Source: Leptospiraceae bacterium (GTDB lineage Bacteria; Spirochaetota; Leptospiria; Leptospirales; Leptospiraceae). Taken from it: a stretch of 39,066 bases of DNA. The DNA is taken from assembly GCA_947458405.1 (NCBI GenBank), contig CANGZW010000021.1, positions 1 through 39,066 on the forward strand, given 5' to 3'. Each line of letters opens with the position of its first letter. The stretch's first letter is position 1. This document shows positions 14,706 to 22,511 of the stretch, one piece after another. A program made the position numbers and the translations under genes. The notes beneath the pieces were generated by a model. It was not told where the DNA came from. It saw only the letters and a program-made list of their open reading frames with translations, and did not search any database.

Positions 14706-16928
14706 ATGAATAACAAGTCATTTAATCGAATCATCATTATATCAAATCGACTTCCGTTTAAAATAATAAATACAAACGGTGAAAAAAAATTAATACAAAA
14801 CTCTGGAGGCTTAGTCTCCGCAATATTATCCTTATCAGAGAAAAAAAATGATTATATAAATGATTCATCAGGAAAAATTATTTGGATTGGAAATTCTGAC
14901 TATACTAGAGAAGATTTTAAAGAAGTAGACAATCAAAGTAATGATTTCGATATTTATCCTGTTCAAATTGATAAACAAGTATATGAAAAGTATTATGAAG
15001 GATTTTGTAACGATACACTTTGGCCCTTATTTCACTACTTTACTACATATGCAGTTTATGATGAAGCGTACTACGAAAATTATACCATTGCTAACCAATT
15101 ATTTTTTTTAGAATTAGAAAAAATTATACAACCAAATGATTTTGTATGGGTTCATGATTACCAATTATGTTTACTTCCGAAATTGATACGAAATAAATTT
15201 CCAGAGGCTAATATTGGTTTTTTCCTTCATATTCCATTCCCTTCCTATGAAATATTTAGATTACTCAGAAGAAAATGGAGAGAAGAAATATTAAACGGAA
15301 TTTTGGGAGCTGATCTTGTCGGATTTCATACATATGATTACACACAGCATTTTTTACAATCTGTCAGAAGACTCTTGGGTTATGAAACCACTTTGAGGTA
15401 TATATACACTGAGGATAGAATTATTAAAGTAGAAACTTTTCCAATCGGGATTGATTTTGAAAAATTTGAAAATGCAAGTAAAAGCCCTGATGTACAAAAA
15501 GAAATTCATAAATTACAAAATACTTTGGGCGAAAAAAAATTAATTTTTTCTGTAGATAGGCTGGATTATACAAAAGGGATTCTAGATAAATTGAAAGGAG
15601 TGAAATACTTTTTAAGAACATACCCAGAGTGGCATAAAAAGGTAATTTTTAATATGGTGGTGGTTCCCTCTAGAGATACAATTCCGAGATACGCTAATAT
15701 GAAAAAAGAATTAGAATCAATAGTTGGGCAAATCAACGGGAAATATAGTAATCTGGATTGGCGTCCGATTGCGTACCAATATAAATCCTTAGAATTCAAT
15801 GAAATGATTGCCCTTTATAGTTATAGTCATATTGGACTTATTACTCCTCTGAGGGATGGAATGAATTTAGTTGCCAAAGAATATATTGCATCCCAAAAAC
15901 ACAACCAGGGTGTATTGATTATTAGTGAATTAGCAGGAGCTGTAACTGAACTAGGAGAGGCTATTATCATTAATCCAACAGATTCAAAAGAAGTGGGAGA
16001 GGCAATCTATCGTGCTCTTGAAATGGATCAAAAGGAAATAGAAATAAAAAACAAAAGAATGAAAATTAGATTAAAAAATTATGATGTCTTTGCATGGACA
16101 AATGATTTTATTGAACAATTGTTTTTGCTGAAAAAAGATTTAAAAGGTATGCAAGTGAAAATTTTAAATAATATAGTCGAAGAGGATTTAATCAATCATT
16201 ATAAAGTAGCAAACAAAAGATTATTCTTGTTTGATTATGATGGCACATTAGTACCATTTTCCAAATATCCAGAAAATGCTATTCCATCAAACGATTTAAT
16301 AGAGCAATTAAGTACTTTATCCATTAATTCTAAGAATTTGATTGCTATTGTTAGTGGAAGGGATCGAACTTTTTTAGAAAAGTATTTTGGGAATTCAAAT
16401 TTAATACTCATTGGAGAGCATGGGGCATTCCATAAATTTCCGCACAAAGATTGGATAGGGCAAGCAGAGAAAAATGATGATTGGAAAATAAAAATACGAG
16501 AACTATTGGAGAGATATACAAATAGATGCAATGGTTCAATCATTGAAGAAAAAGAAGTTTCTCTCGCATGGCATTATCGAAATTCTGAAATAGAATTTAC
16601 AAGTGTAAGATACCAAGAACTTAAAGAAGAATTATCTGAATTTTTAAATTATGATCATAGCCTTCAAACTCTAGAAGGGAATAAAGTTATAGAAATAAAA
16701 AAAATAGGATATGATAAAGGAACTATTGTTCAGAAACTATTTTTAGATTCTGAACAATTTGATTTTATTATGGCGATTGGTGATGACAAAACGGATGAAG
16801 ATTTATTTAAAGTAATGCCAAAAGATTCTTATACCATAAAAGTTGGTATGACAGTATCAATTGCAAAATATAATTTGAAAGCACAATCTAATGTGATAGA
16901 CTTAATAAAAAAATTAAATACTATTTGA
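14706..16928 (+). CDS. otsAB: Fused trehalose-6-P synthase/phosphatase
   Basis: A 740-residue bifunctional enzyme. Residues 1-480 are GT20 trehalose-6-phosphate synthase (IIISNRLPFKI, GGLVSAI, WVHDYQLCLLP, GFFLHIPFPS, SVDRLDYTKGI, PLRDGMNLVAKEY). Residues about 505-738 are the HAD-type phosphatase with the nucleophile motif DYDGTL (Asp510, Asp512), SGRD and GDDKTDEDLF. The pair converts UDP-glucose and glucose-6-P to trehalose, an osmo- and desiccation protectant. Gene fusion ensures channelling. It is co-directional with the GH15 gene 16 bases upstream, so synthesis and turnover may be co-regulated. All key motifs are intact. Confidence 0.95.
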   Translation: MNNKSFNRIIIISNRLPFKIINTNGEKKLIQNSGGLVSAILSLSEKKNDYINDSSGKIIWIGNSDYTREDFKEVDNQSNDFDIYPVQIDKQVYEKYYEGFCNDTLWPLFHYFTTYAVYDEAYYENYTIANQLFFLELEKIIQPNDFVWVHDYQLCLLPKLIRNKFPEANIGFFLHIPFPSYEIFRLLRRKWREEILNGILGADLVGFHTYDYTQHFLQSVRRLLGYETTLRYIYTEDRIIKVETFPIGIDFEKFENASKSPDVQKEIHKLQNTLGEKKLIFSVDRLDYTKGILDKLKGVKYFLRTYPEWHKKVIFNMVVVPSRDTIPRYANMKKELESIVGQINGKYSNLDWRPIAYQYKSLEFNEMIALYSYSHIGLITPLRDGMNLVAKEYIASQKHNQGVLIISELAGAVTELGEAIIINPTDSKEVGEAIYRALEMDQKEIEIKNKRMKIRLKNYDVFAWTNDFIEQLFLLKKDLKGMQVKILNNIVEEDLINHYKVANKRLFLFDYDGTLVPFSKYPENAIPSNDLIEQLSTLSINSKNLIAIVSGRDRTFLEKYFGNSNLILIGEHGAFHKFPHKDWIGQAEKNDDWKIKIRELLERYTNRCNGSIIEEKEVSLAWHYRNSEIEFTSVRYQELKEELSEFLNYDHSLQTLEGNKVIEIKKIGYDKGTIVQKLFLDSEQFDFIMAIGDDKTDEDLFKVMPKDSYTIKVGMTVSIAKYNLKAQSNVIDLIKKLNTI

Positions 16929-16934
16929 GTTAAT

Positions 16935-17012
16935 GTATTTATAAGACAAGATTTTTTGCCTCTAACAGCAAATCCTAATCAGACAGAAAAATGTTCTGGA
17001 TTCAATTGCTAG
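16935..17012 (+). pseudogene. Fragment of a VOC gene
   Basis: This piece translates as VFIRQDFLPLTANPNQTEKC followed by SGF and a stop. It matches residues 56-76 of the VOC protein encoded at 12169-12576. At DNA level 16944-17004 aligns with 12334-12394 with about 7 differences in 61 bases by my count. It is a displaced internal fragment with no start codon, so it is a scar of duplication or recombination. Confidence 0.8.
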
Positions 17013-17181
17013 ATTAATCAAGGAACCAAATAAGCAAAAGTCAACAATTGAAAAAATGTACTTTTTAGCTGAAAAAGGCTTAGTACAACTTCCAAGTAAG
17101 GAAAGAAAAGCTAAGTCAAATTCTTTATTTAAATCCAAGTCTAGGATAACTGCTACCGAACTCTTATTAAAGGATCGCTAG
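16993..17181 (+). pseudogene. Truncated Phd-type antitoxin
   Basis: An open frame of 62 codons without a start, fused to the VOC fragment in another frame. It reads IARLIKEPNKQKSTIEKMYF, then GLVQLPSKERK and ends TATELLLKDR, the C-terminal half of a Phd/YefM antitoxin (compare the ending LLLEDR common in that family). The DNA-binding N-terminus is gone. Its stop overlaps the GTG of the following PIN remnant (TAGTG), keeping the original operon junction. Confidence 0.65.
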
Positions 17182-17379
17182 TGTTTATCTATTTAGATTC
17201 AAGTGTTCTTATATAAAAAGAATCCATTCGAAATATCTACTTCGGGGCTTCGATGCTATTCACCTAGTATCTGCAATCATTCTTTTCAGAGAATTAGAGG
17301 AAGAAACTTTGTTTCTCAGTGCTGATGATACTTTAGCTAAAGCGGCCTAGAAAGATGGTTTGAATATTGGAGAATATAG
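17181..17379 (+). pseudogene. Deleted PIN-domain toxin
   Basis: The GTG at 17181 opens FIYLDSSVLI, the canonical PIN N-terminus, and then hits a stop at once. After a jump the frame LLRGFDAIHLVSAIILFREL continues into LFLSADDTLAKAA, an in-frame stop (17348-17350) and KDGLNIGEYS. Roughly 80 central residues are missing and two stops interrupt it. The left end of the IS3 element abuts it at 17380. It is a dead relative of PIN toxins such as that at 7859-8296. Confidence 0.75.
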
Positions 17380-17427
17380 TGTCTTGTCCTGAGAAAAGTT
17401 GATATAAAAAAAACTTAGGAGCAAGAT

Positions 17428-17829
17428 ATGGAACCATTAAAAGGCAGAAGATTTGATGAGAGCTTTAAGAGACTAGTAATAAAGGAGATAAATGAGGGGA
17501 AATTCACTCCAGCCGAAGCTGAAAGACATTATGGGATTAAGGGACATAGTACGGTAAATAAATGGTTGAAAAAATATTCTAAGGAAGGTTTAAATCGTAA
17601 AAAGGTAATAGAGAGATTGGAAAAAGAAGAAACAAAAGTTGAGAAATTAGAACACAGAATAAGGGAATTAGAGAAAGCCTTATCTGATTCTATGATTGAA
17701 AATTTGGTAAACAAAGAATTAGTAAAACTTGCAAAGATACACTATGGTATAGATTTAAAAAAAAACTCCGATATGAATGTCTCGAATCAATCATTCGGAG
17801 TAACGATAAAAAGAAAAAAAGACCAATAG
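17428..17829 (+). CDS. IS3 transposase OrfA
   Basis: A 133-residue protein. The N-terminal helix-turn-helix (FDESFKRLVIKEINEGKFTP, then AERHYGIKGHSTVNKWLKKY) binds the IS ends. A leucine/glutamate-rich coiled coil (about 70-105) should mediate dimerisation. AGGAGC (17417-17422) is the ribosome site. Near its end is A7 (17814-17820) read as A-AAA-AAA, an expected -1 slip site that fuses OrfA to OrfB. Confidence 0.9.
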   Translation: MEPLKGRRFDESFKRLVIKEINEGKFTPAEAERHYGIKGHSTVNKWLKKYSKEGLNRKKVIERLEKEETKVEKLEHRIRELEKALSDSMIENLVNKELVKLAKIHYGIDLKKNSDMNVSNQSFGVTIKRKKDQ

Positions 17830-18647
17830 TACGAATTTGCGAATACCTAGAAATCACTCCTCAGGCTTACTACAAGCATCTTAGAATAGAACAAGAGAGT
17901 AATGAGAAATTACTCCTCTTGTTAAATGAGATTAAACGAATCAGATTGCTAATGCCTAAGTTAGGCACAAGAAAAGTATATCAGTTATTGAAAGATACTA
18001 TCAAAGAATTAAGCCTGAAAATAGGGCGCGATAAACTCTTTAAAATACTCAGAGAAAATGATATGTTAATAAGAAGAAAAAGAAGGAGCATAAAAACAAC
18101 TAATTCTAATCATCAATTTAGAAAATATAAGAATTTGATAAAAGATGAAGAAGTGAAGAGGAACTATCAAGTATTGGTATCGGATTTAACATATATCCGA
18201 GTAAATGAAAAATTCATGTATCTTACACTAGTAAGTGACTATCAATCAAGAAAGATAATAGGCTATAATTTAAGTCATGACATGACAGTTAGAAGTTCAA
18301 TAGAATCTTTGAAAATGGCTATTGGGAATCTAAAGGGAGATAAAGAAGTGATACATCATTCTGACAGAGGAATTCAATATTGTTCATTAGATTATACTAA
18401 TATATTAATTAAAAATAATATAAAAATTAGTATGACAGAAGAGAATCATGCTTATGAGAATGCTACGGCTGAAAGGATAAATGGAATTCTCAAAGGTGAA
18501 TTTTCTCTAGATTCAGTTTTTACATCGAGAAGAGATGCAGCGATGGCAGTGGACAATGCAATCCATATCTATAATAATCTTAGACCTCATATGAGCCTCA
18601 GTTATAAAACCCCAAGTGAGATATATAAGAGTGTAAACTTTTTTTAG
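17820..18647 (+). CDS. IS3 transposase OrfB (DDE integrase)
   Basis: The catalytic subunit, in the -1 frame relative to OrfA. Written here from the predicted slip site; the frame has a TTG at 17919 as its first plausible independent start (242 residues). It contains the IS3 helical region (RPIVRICEYLEITPQAYYKH) and the rve domain with the DDE triad: VSDLTYIRV (Asp), HHSDRGIQY (Asp) and NATAERINGILKGEF (Glu). The triad and the final NNLRPHMSLSYKTPSE motif are intact, so the element may be active as an OrfAB fusion. Confidence 0.88.
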   Translation, partial: RPIVRICEYLEITPQAYYKHLRIEQESNEKLLLLLNEIKRIRLLMPKLGTRKVYQLLKDTIKELSLKIGRDKLFKILRENDMLIRRKRRSIKTTNSNHQFRKYKNLIKDEEVKRNYQVLVSDLTYIRVNEKFMYLTLVSDYQSRKIIGYNLSHDMTVRSSIESLKMAIGNLKGDKEVIHHSDRGIQYCSLDYTNILIKNNIKISMTEENHAYENATAERINGILKGEFSLDSVFTSRRDAAMAVDNAIHIYNNLRPHMSLSYKTPSEIYKSVNFF

Positions 18648-18656
18648 GACTTGACA

Positions 18657-18841
18657 ATATGTTTGGTAAACTAATATTGGTAATCGGATAGTGTGCTATT
18701 TATTATAATAAGTTTACTTATTAGTTATTGGATACTGGTTACTGTATAGTTGGTTTCGAGATGGTTCCCGAGCCTGAGTCGAGGGACAACCAACGAATTT
18801 TTTTTGTTAGAAGATATATTTTATCTCATACTATAAAAATA
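18657..18841. other. Noncoding region with terminator-like hairpin
   Basis: No gene. GTTGGTT (18749-18755) pairs with AACCAAC (18788-18794) around a loop that contains further short complementary pieces (CGAG, CCCGAG, GTCGAG). An eight-T run follows at 18798-18805, so on the + strand it has the form of an intrinsic terminator. Its G+C is higher than its surroundings. The loop wording, with GAGCCTGAGTCGA, resembles widespread palindromic intergenic repeats. Confidence 0.5.
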
Positions 18842-19140
18842 GTAAACGTATACTGGTAACTATAAAGTTACCCCTCTCTGTTGCGTCTCTTTTTAAACGT
18901 AATGGAGAGGCGGTGTATGCAGATTTGTAGTACAAAACAGTATAATAGGGGTGAGGTAATAATGATCTAAAATTTTTAAAAGAGTCTAGGTTTTCAAGCG
19001 TTATACACAGAAAAGTCCAGTGGATCGAGCGCCGTGATGAGCCTGTCGAATTATGCGGGCGTACTACATTTAGACTTTTCTATTATTGGAAAAATTCCTA
19101 GTAAACAAAAAATCTGCCAGTGTGTATCTAGACCCCGCGT
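18842..19140 (+). repeat. rpn-associated structured repeat, copy A
   Basis: About 300 bases, closely similar to 20368-20640. It begins GTAAACGTAT, then has palindrome GTAACTATAAAGTTAC (18856-18871) and a 14-base stem, CCTCTCTGTTGCGT (18873-18886) with ACGTAATGGAGAGG (18897-18910), which pairs fully if G-U pairs are allowed. Later shared blocks include TCAAGCGTT, CTATTATTGGAAAAATTCCT and CCAGTGT-GTAT-GAGACCCC-like text. Here it is not directly followed by an rpn gene. Confidence 0.75.
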
Positions 19141-19369
19141 ATACAGACAAATTCTGTATTTCGGCATCTCGATACATCCGCGAGAAGATGCGGATACTCG
19201 ATGACCGTACATTTTTGTATAGAGGTGATTGAGAGAGATACTGTTAATAAAGAGATTTATGCGTAGTACGTCTAGCTATACAGAAAGGTTCGGTGGTCGA
19301 GTGCTCTGCTTAAACTAGAAAGATAAGCAAAATCAAAAAAGTTAGGCAGAGTGTATCGAGACCCCCGTA
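19141..19369 (+). repeat. Partial repeat end joined to the rpn 3' side
   Basis: The section 19282-19369 repeats the last part of the element (GTTCGGTGGTCGAGTGCT, later GTGTATCGAGACCCCCG) and runs directly into the rpn stop codon, as copy B does. CTCTGC (19303-19308) and GCAGAG (19346-19351) form a stem within it. At 19162-19207 another imperfect hairpin contains ATCCGC/GCGGAT. No coding sequence is visible. Confidence 0.6.
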
Positions 19370-20296
19370 TTACAAAATCCCATTCTCTTTCAGCTGGTCA
19401 TCCGATAGCCCTGTAATGTCCTGAATCTCAGAGACCGAAAATCCTTTTACTTTCATTTTTCGCGCGGTTTCGAGTGCTTTTTCCAGTTTACCCTTTATCT
19501 CACCTTCTAACTTTCCTTCAAGCTTTCCTTCTAACTTTCCTTCTTCCCTAATTTTTTCTAATAAATTCATGTAATCACCCTCAATTTCTTTTATAATTTC
19601 TCTTTTGGTGTATTTATCTGCGTCGTTTCTGGCTCTAAACAAATAATCTAACAGGTTCTTAAGAATGTAAATTCTTTTTGCTTCTTCTTTTTCTTCTAAA
19701 ATGGAAAGATAAATTTCTTTTATATGCTTGAGAAACATTTCTGGCTTATCCCGAATAATCTGAATCATTCTCATGTAGAGCCTGAGAGCCAAGTTTTTTG
19801 TTTGAAATGTATCTCCTCCACTTTTTAGTTCTAAAAGTTGAATTGAAAAATTAGGGATGAATTTTAGAAATTCATCTGGAATCGAGTTATATTCAAAACT
19901 TTCCAAGAAATTTTGTCCTAGGTCCCATCCTTTTTTCCCATGATAGAATACAAATGGAATGACTATTTTTAAATCTTCATTACCCATTTTTTGCCAGGTG
20001 TAAATCTTTGAAAGATACTCCAAGATCTGGGTAAAAATATTTGGATCATAGTAACTTTTGTGTTCAAAGAGCAGGTAAATATAGACAGGAGTTCCTGATT
20101 TTAGTGGTATTTTAAAGAGAAGATCTGTTCTGGATTCATCCCCGTCATTTCCGATGAAAGTTTCTTTGGTGAGTTCTAGTTTTTCTAAATCCAGCAAATT
20201 AGTAGTACTTTTCGGCAAGGAACCATCGAAAAAATCAATCGCTTCGGTAAGATTAGAAAGAAATCCTTTTACGAATAGGTCGTGAGAAGATGGCAT
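19370..20296 (-). CDS. Rpn-family PD-(D/E)XK nuclease
   Basis: A 308-residue protein of the Rpn/YhgA-like family (recombination-promoting nuclease, also annotated as PD-(D/E)XK transposase). The opening SSHDLFVKGFLSN and the nuclease core RTDLLFKI...YLLFEHKS give Asp58, Glu78 and Lys80. Helical middle region to about 225. A variable EGKL-type repeat tract (about 250-270) links to a C-terminal module ALETARKMKVKGFSVSEIQD and onward. Rpn proteins promote RecA-independent recombination in E. coli. Its 3' side abuts a structured repeat, duplicated beside a truncated second copy. Confidence 0.85.
   Translation of the reverse strand: MPSSHDLFVKGFLSNLTEAIDFFDGSLPKSTTNLLDLEKLELTKETFIGNDGDESRTDLLFKIPLKSGTPVYIYLLFEHKSYYDPNIFTQILEYLSKIYTWQKMGNEDLKIVIPFVFYHGKKGWDLGQNFLESFEYNSIPDEFLKFIPNFSIQLLELKSGGDTFQTKNLALRLYMRMIQIIRDKPEMFLKHIKEIYLSILEEKEEAKRIYILKNLLDYLFRARNDADKYTKREIIKEIEGDYMNLLEKIREEGKLEGKLEGKLEGEIKGKLEKALETARKMKVKGFSVSEIQDITGLSDDQLKENGIL
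19504..19539 (-). repeat. 12-base tandem repeat inside rpn
   Basis: Three units of a 12-base sequence of the type CTTCTAACTTTC (19504-19515, 19516-19527, 19528-19539) encode EGKL repeats in the linker of the Rpn protein. In-frame units can be gained or lost by slippage without changing the reading frame, so linker length may vary between strains. Confidence 0.75.
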
Positions 20297-20367
20297 AATA
20301 GGGATAGCTTTATTTTTTAGAGAAAAAAGGCAAGAAAAATAAACTAATGTTTAGTATAATAATGTTG

Positions 20368-20640
20368 GTAAACGTATAATGGTAACTATAAAGTTACCCC
20401 TCTCTGTTGCGTCTCTTTTTTAACGCAATGGAGAGGCGGTGTACACTAAAATGTACTACAAATCTAAATAGTGGGGGTGAGGTACATTATATCTAAAAAC
20501 TTAAAGAAAGTCCTGATACTCAAGCGTTGTACACAAAAAAGTTCGGTGGTCGAGTGCTGGCATGACACAGATAATTTAATCTATTATTGGAAAAATTCCT
20601 AGTAAATAGAAAATCCGCCAGTGTATCGAGACCCCCGCAC
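20368..20640 (+). repeat. rpn-associated structured repeat, copy B
   Basis: Second copy of the repeat of 18842-19140. Palindrome GTAACTATAAAGTTAC is at 20382-20397. The stem CCTCTCTGTTGCGT (20399-20412) pairs with ACGCAATGGAGAGG (20423-20436). One stem base differs from copy A (ACGC against ACGT), changing a G-C pair to G-U, so pairing is kept in + strand RNA. It runs into a truncated rpn 3' end. 20297-20367, upstream of the intact rpn, shows nothing else. Confidence 0.75.
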
Positions 20641-20757
20641 TACAAAATCCCATTCTCCCTAAGTTGATCTACTGAGAGACCTGTAATTCGGATGATTTGC
20701 TCTGGATTAAAGCCTTCATCTTTCATTTTTTGGGCGGTTTCAAGTGCTTTTTTTAGT
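20640..20757 (-). pseudogene. 3' remnant of a second rpn gene
   Basis: The minus strand reads KKALETAQKMKDEGFNPEQI, then IRITGLSVDQLRENGIL and a TAG stop. It matches the last 37 residues of the Rpn protein at 19370-20296 with a number of substitutions. The rest of the gene is missing, and 20758-20943 holds nothing recognisable. The repeat-plus-rpn unit was therefore present at least twice. Confidence 0.8.
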
Positions 20758-20943
20758 TACAGCAATTTCCAGAATATATCATGATAGTCGGGCATTTATG
20801 CCTCCTACCTATATATGTAAAAAAAAGAAGGAAAATGATCGAAATTTTAGCAAAAAAATTTGGAATTATGGAAAAAATATAGGATGGGGTTCAATAAGAG
20901 ACATAGTTTACTACAAAAAGTATTTACGAATTCCATGAAATTC

Positions 20944-20971
20944 TTGTAGATTTTTGGGGTTGATATATAAT
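20944..20971 (+). promoter_or_regulatory. Promoter of the GDPD-like gene
   Basis: TTGTAG (20944-20949), a 16-base spacer and a perfect TATAAT (20966-20971). Transcription would begin near 20978, 26 bases before the ATG. No strong ribosome site is seen. Confidence 0.5.
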
Positions 20972-21003
20972 AATTTTAGTATCAAGGATTAAAAAAAATA
21001 AAA

Positions 21004-22002
21004 ATGCAATACATTGAAATCTTAAATTTTCTTTATAGTCAAATTCTTCATATGGGGAATCATCATAGGTATAAAAATTTTCCATTCCCCCGAAACCGTA
21101 TTAGTTTAGAAAATGCTTTTAATAGATTGAAAAATTATATTGAGCCCAAAGAAAATTTTAATTTTGTCGGACATCGATTGGGTGATTTTTTGCATTATCC
21201 AAAAAATGTTAATGAAGTAGAATATATTAAGACTTATAAAGGTACAACCGAACTGATGCAAAAGGGATTCAATGACTCAGGTTTAAACGGGCTGGAATTA
21301 GATCTTAGAAAGAGCTCTGATGGAGAGGTGTATGTTACTCATGATGAGATAAAAAATGAATTACATCCAGATTCCCTCAACTATTTAAGTAATAATACAT
21401 TCTATAAATTTATAAATAATTATATTGATAATCAGTACTACAAATATAATAAATTATTTATAGAATTAAAGGTATCCCCTAAAATATTAGATATAGAGAC
21501 TTTTTCACTTTTTCCAGATACACTCAATTTAACAGAAAAACAATTAATTGAGAATATATTTACTATTCTGGATAAGGCTTTAATTCCATATCCAGAGCTG
21601 AAGGGTGAAATTAAAAAATCGATTTCCTTTGTATCATTTAGCAAGCGATCATTGGAATATGCGTTTGAATATTCCAAAGATATATATGAGTATTTTTTAA
21701 TCGTTTCAACCAATCAGTTTATAAAAAAAGAACTTTCCCCACTTTTGTACTACACTCCCTTCGATGAAAATCAAATTTTAGCAATTAAAAAGGCAGATTG
21801 GTTAACGGGAATCTGGTTTGATCCCTTTCATGTAGATAATTTATTTGAAATCTTTTTAGATATAAATTCAAATAGAGAGAAAAAACTGAAGTACTACGTA
21901 TCAACCTATGGAATGGATTTTAATGAACTACTAAATAAATTTAAAAGTAGTTTTAGAAACAGTAAACTTCCCGTGAGTGGAATGATTTTTGATATAATTT
22001 AA
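21004..22002 (+). CDS. GDPD-like phosphodiesterase
   Basis: A 332-residue protein with the glycerophosphodiester phosphodiesterase signature: GHR (His57-Arg58), GLELD (Glu98 and Asp100) and VTHDE (His113-Asp114), spaced as in the TIM-barrel GDPD family. The FIELK motif further on fits the conserved ELK strand. Family enzymes release glycerol-3-phosphate from deacylated phospholipids or cleave related diesters. No signal peptide is visible, so it is likely cytoplasmic. The rest of the barrel is divergent, so the substrate is uncertain. An intrinsic terminator follows. Confidence 0.7.
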   Translation: MQYIEILNFLYSQILHMGNHHRYKNFPFPRNRISLENAFNRLKNYIEPKENFNFVGHRLGDFLHYPKNVNEVEYIKTYKGTTELMQKGFNDSGLNGLELDLRKSSDGEVYVTHDEIKNELHPDSLNYLSNNTFYKFINNYIDNQYYKYNKLFIELKVSPKILDIETFSLFPDTLNLTEKQLIENIFTILDKALIPYPELKGEIKKSISFVSFSKRSLEYAFEYSKDIYEYFLIVSTNQFIKKELSPLLYYTPFDENQILAIKKADWLTGIWFDPFHVDNLFEIFLDINSNREKKLKYYVSTYGMDFNELLNKFKSSFRNSKLPVSGMIFDII

Positions 22003-22014
22003 GGATAGAAATGT

Positions 22015-22044
22015 ATATGGAATAAATAACTTATTCCATATTTT
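22015..22044 (+). terminator. Intrinsic terminator of the GDPD-like gene
   Basis: A perfect 11-base stem, ATATGGAATAA (22015-22025) and TTATTCCATAT (22031-22041), with a 5-base loop is followed by a T-rich run (22041-22054). It lies between convergent genes and serves the + strand gene best. Confidence 0.75.
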
Positions 22045-22049
22045 CCTTT

Positions 22050-22454
22050 TTATTTCACTACAACAGAAATTGATTTACTCAAAGCAGGACCATAGCTTTG
22101 GTGTGCACCATTAGCAAATTGAAGGGTGATCTTGTATGTTCCTGGCTCTAAGGTGAGGCTAGTCTCTGTTTGTCCCTTCCCAAAATGAATGTGTTTTTCA
22201 TCTGCTGGAATGTTTTCACCGGGGGCGATAGAGTCTAAATTGATAAGGAGATGATGGTGCCCTGAATTTGGTTTGATTTCTCCCGCTGGTGCGACTTCTA
22301 GATCCTTCACTCCAAATTTAACTACAAAGGGTGATGTTACTTCTGCATTATCGAGTGGTTCCACAAAAAATACTTCCCCGGTTGGTTCTGATTTTTTACA
22401 GCTCCAAAGAAGGATTAGGCTAAATATAAAAAAATTTATTAATATTTTATTCAT
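22050..22454 (-). CDS. DUF4399-like lipoprotein
   Basis: A 134-residue lipoprotein: a signal peptide ending LLWSC, with Cys19 as the lipidation site. The body matches the DUF4399 pattern: VFFVEPLDNAEVTSPFVVKF, then SGHHHLLINLD and KHIHFGKGQTETSLTLEPGT. The HHH and HIHFG histidines could bind a metal. The fold is predicted to be an immunoglobulin-like sandwich located in the periplasm or outer envelope. Function is unknown. Confidence 0.75.
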   Translation of the reverse strand: MNKILINFFIFSLILLWSCKKSEPTGEVFFVEPLDNAEVTSPFVVKFGVKDLEVAPAGEIKPNSGHHHLLINLDSIAPGENIPADEKHIHFGKGQTETSLTLEPGTYKITLQFANGAHQSYGPALSKSISVVVK

Positions 22455-22511
22455 AATATAATTTTAAGGATTAAGGAGAAACTTGCAAGCTAAAAATGAT
22501 AAATAATCATC

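Larger units (their letters stand above)
17380..18656 (+). mobile_element. IS3-family insertion sequence, complete
   Basis: About 1277 bases with imperfect terminal inverted repeats. The left end starts TGTCTTGTCCTGAGAAAAGT; the right end, read inwards, starts TGTCAAGTCCTAAAAAAAGT. It carries orfA and orfB in overlapping frames. I do not find a clean target duplication: ATA occurs close to both ends but not at the same offset. It lies against the PIN pseudogene and may have cut it. Confidence 0.85.

Noticed and set aside
17372-18666. Target-site duplication of the IS3 element
   Set aside because: The 3-4 bases flanking the ends (TAG left, ATA right) do not match exactly.
18842-20640. CRISPR array or retron
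   Set aside because: Only two long repeats with an intervening gene, no spacer-repeat periodicity, no cas genes and no reverse transcriptase.
20744-20938. Plus-strand reading frame of 64 codons
   Set aside because: It begins inside the rpn remnant, is rich in Lys/Asn/Tyr, and lacks a ribosome site or any similarity.
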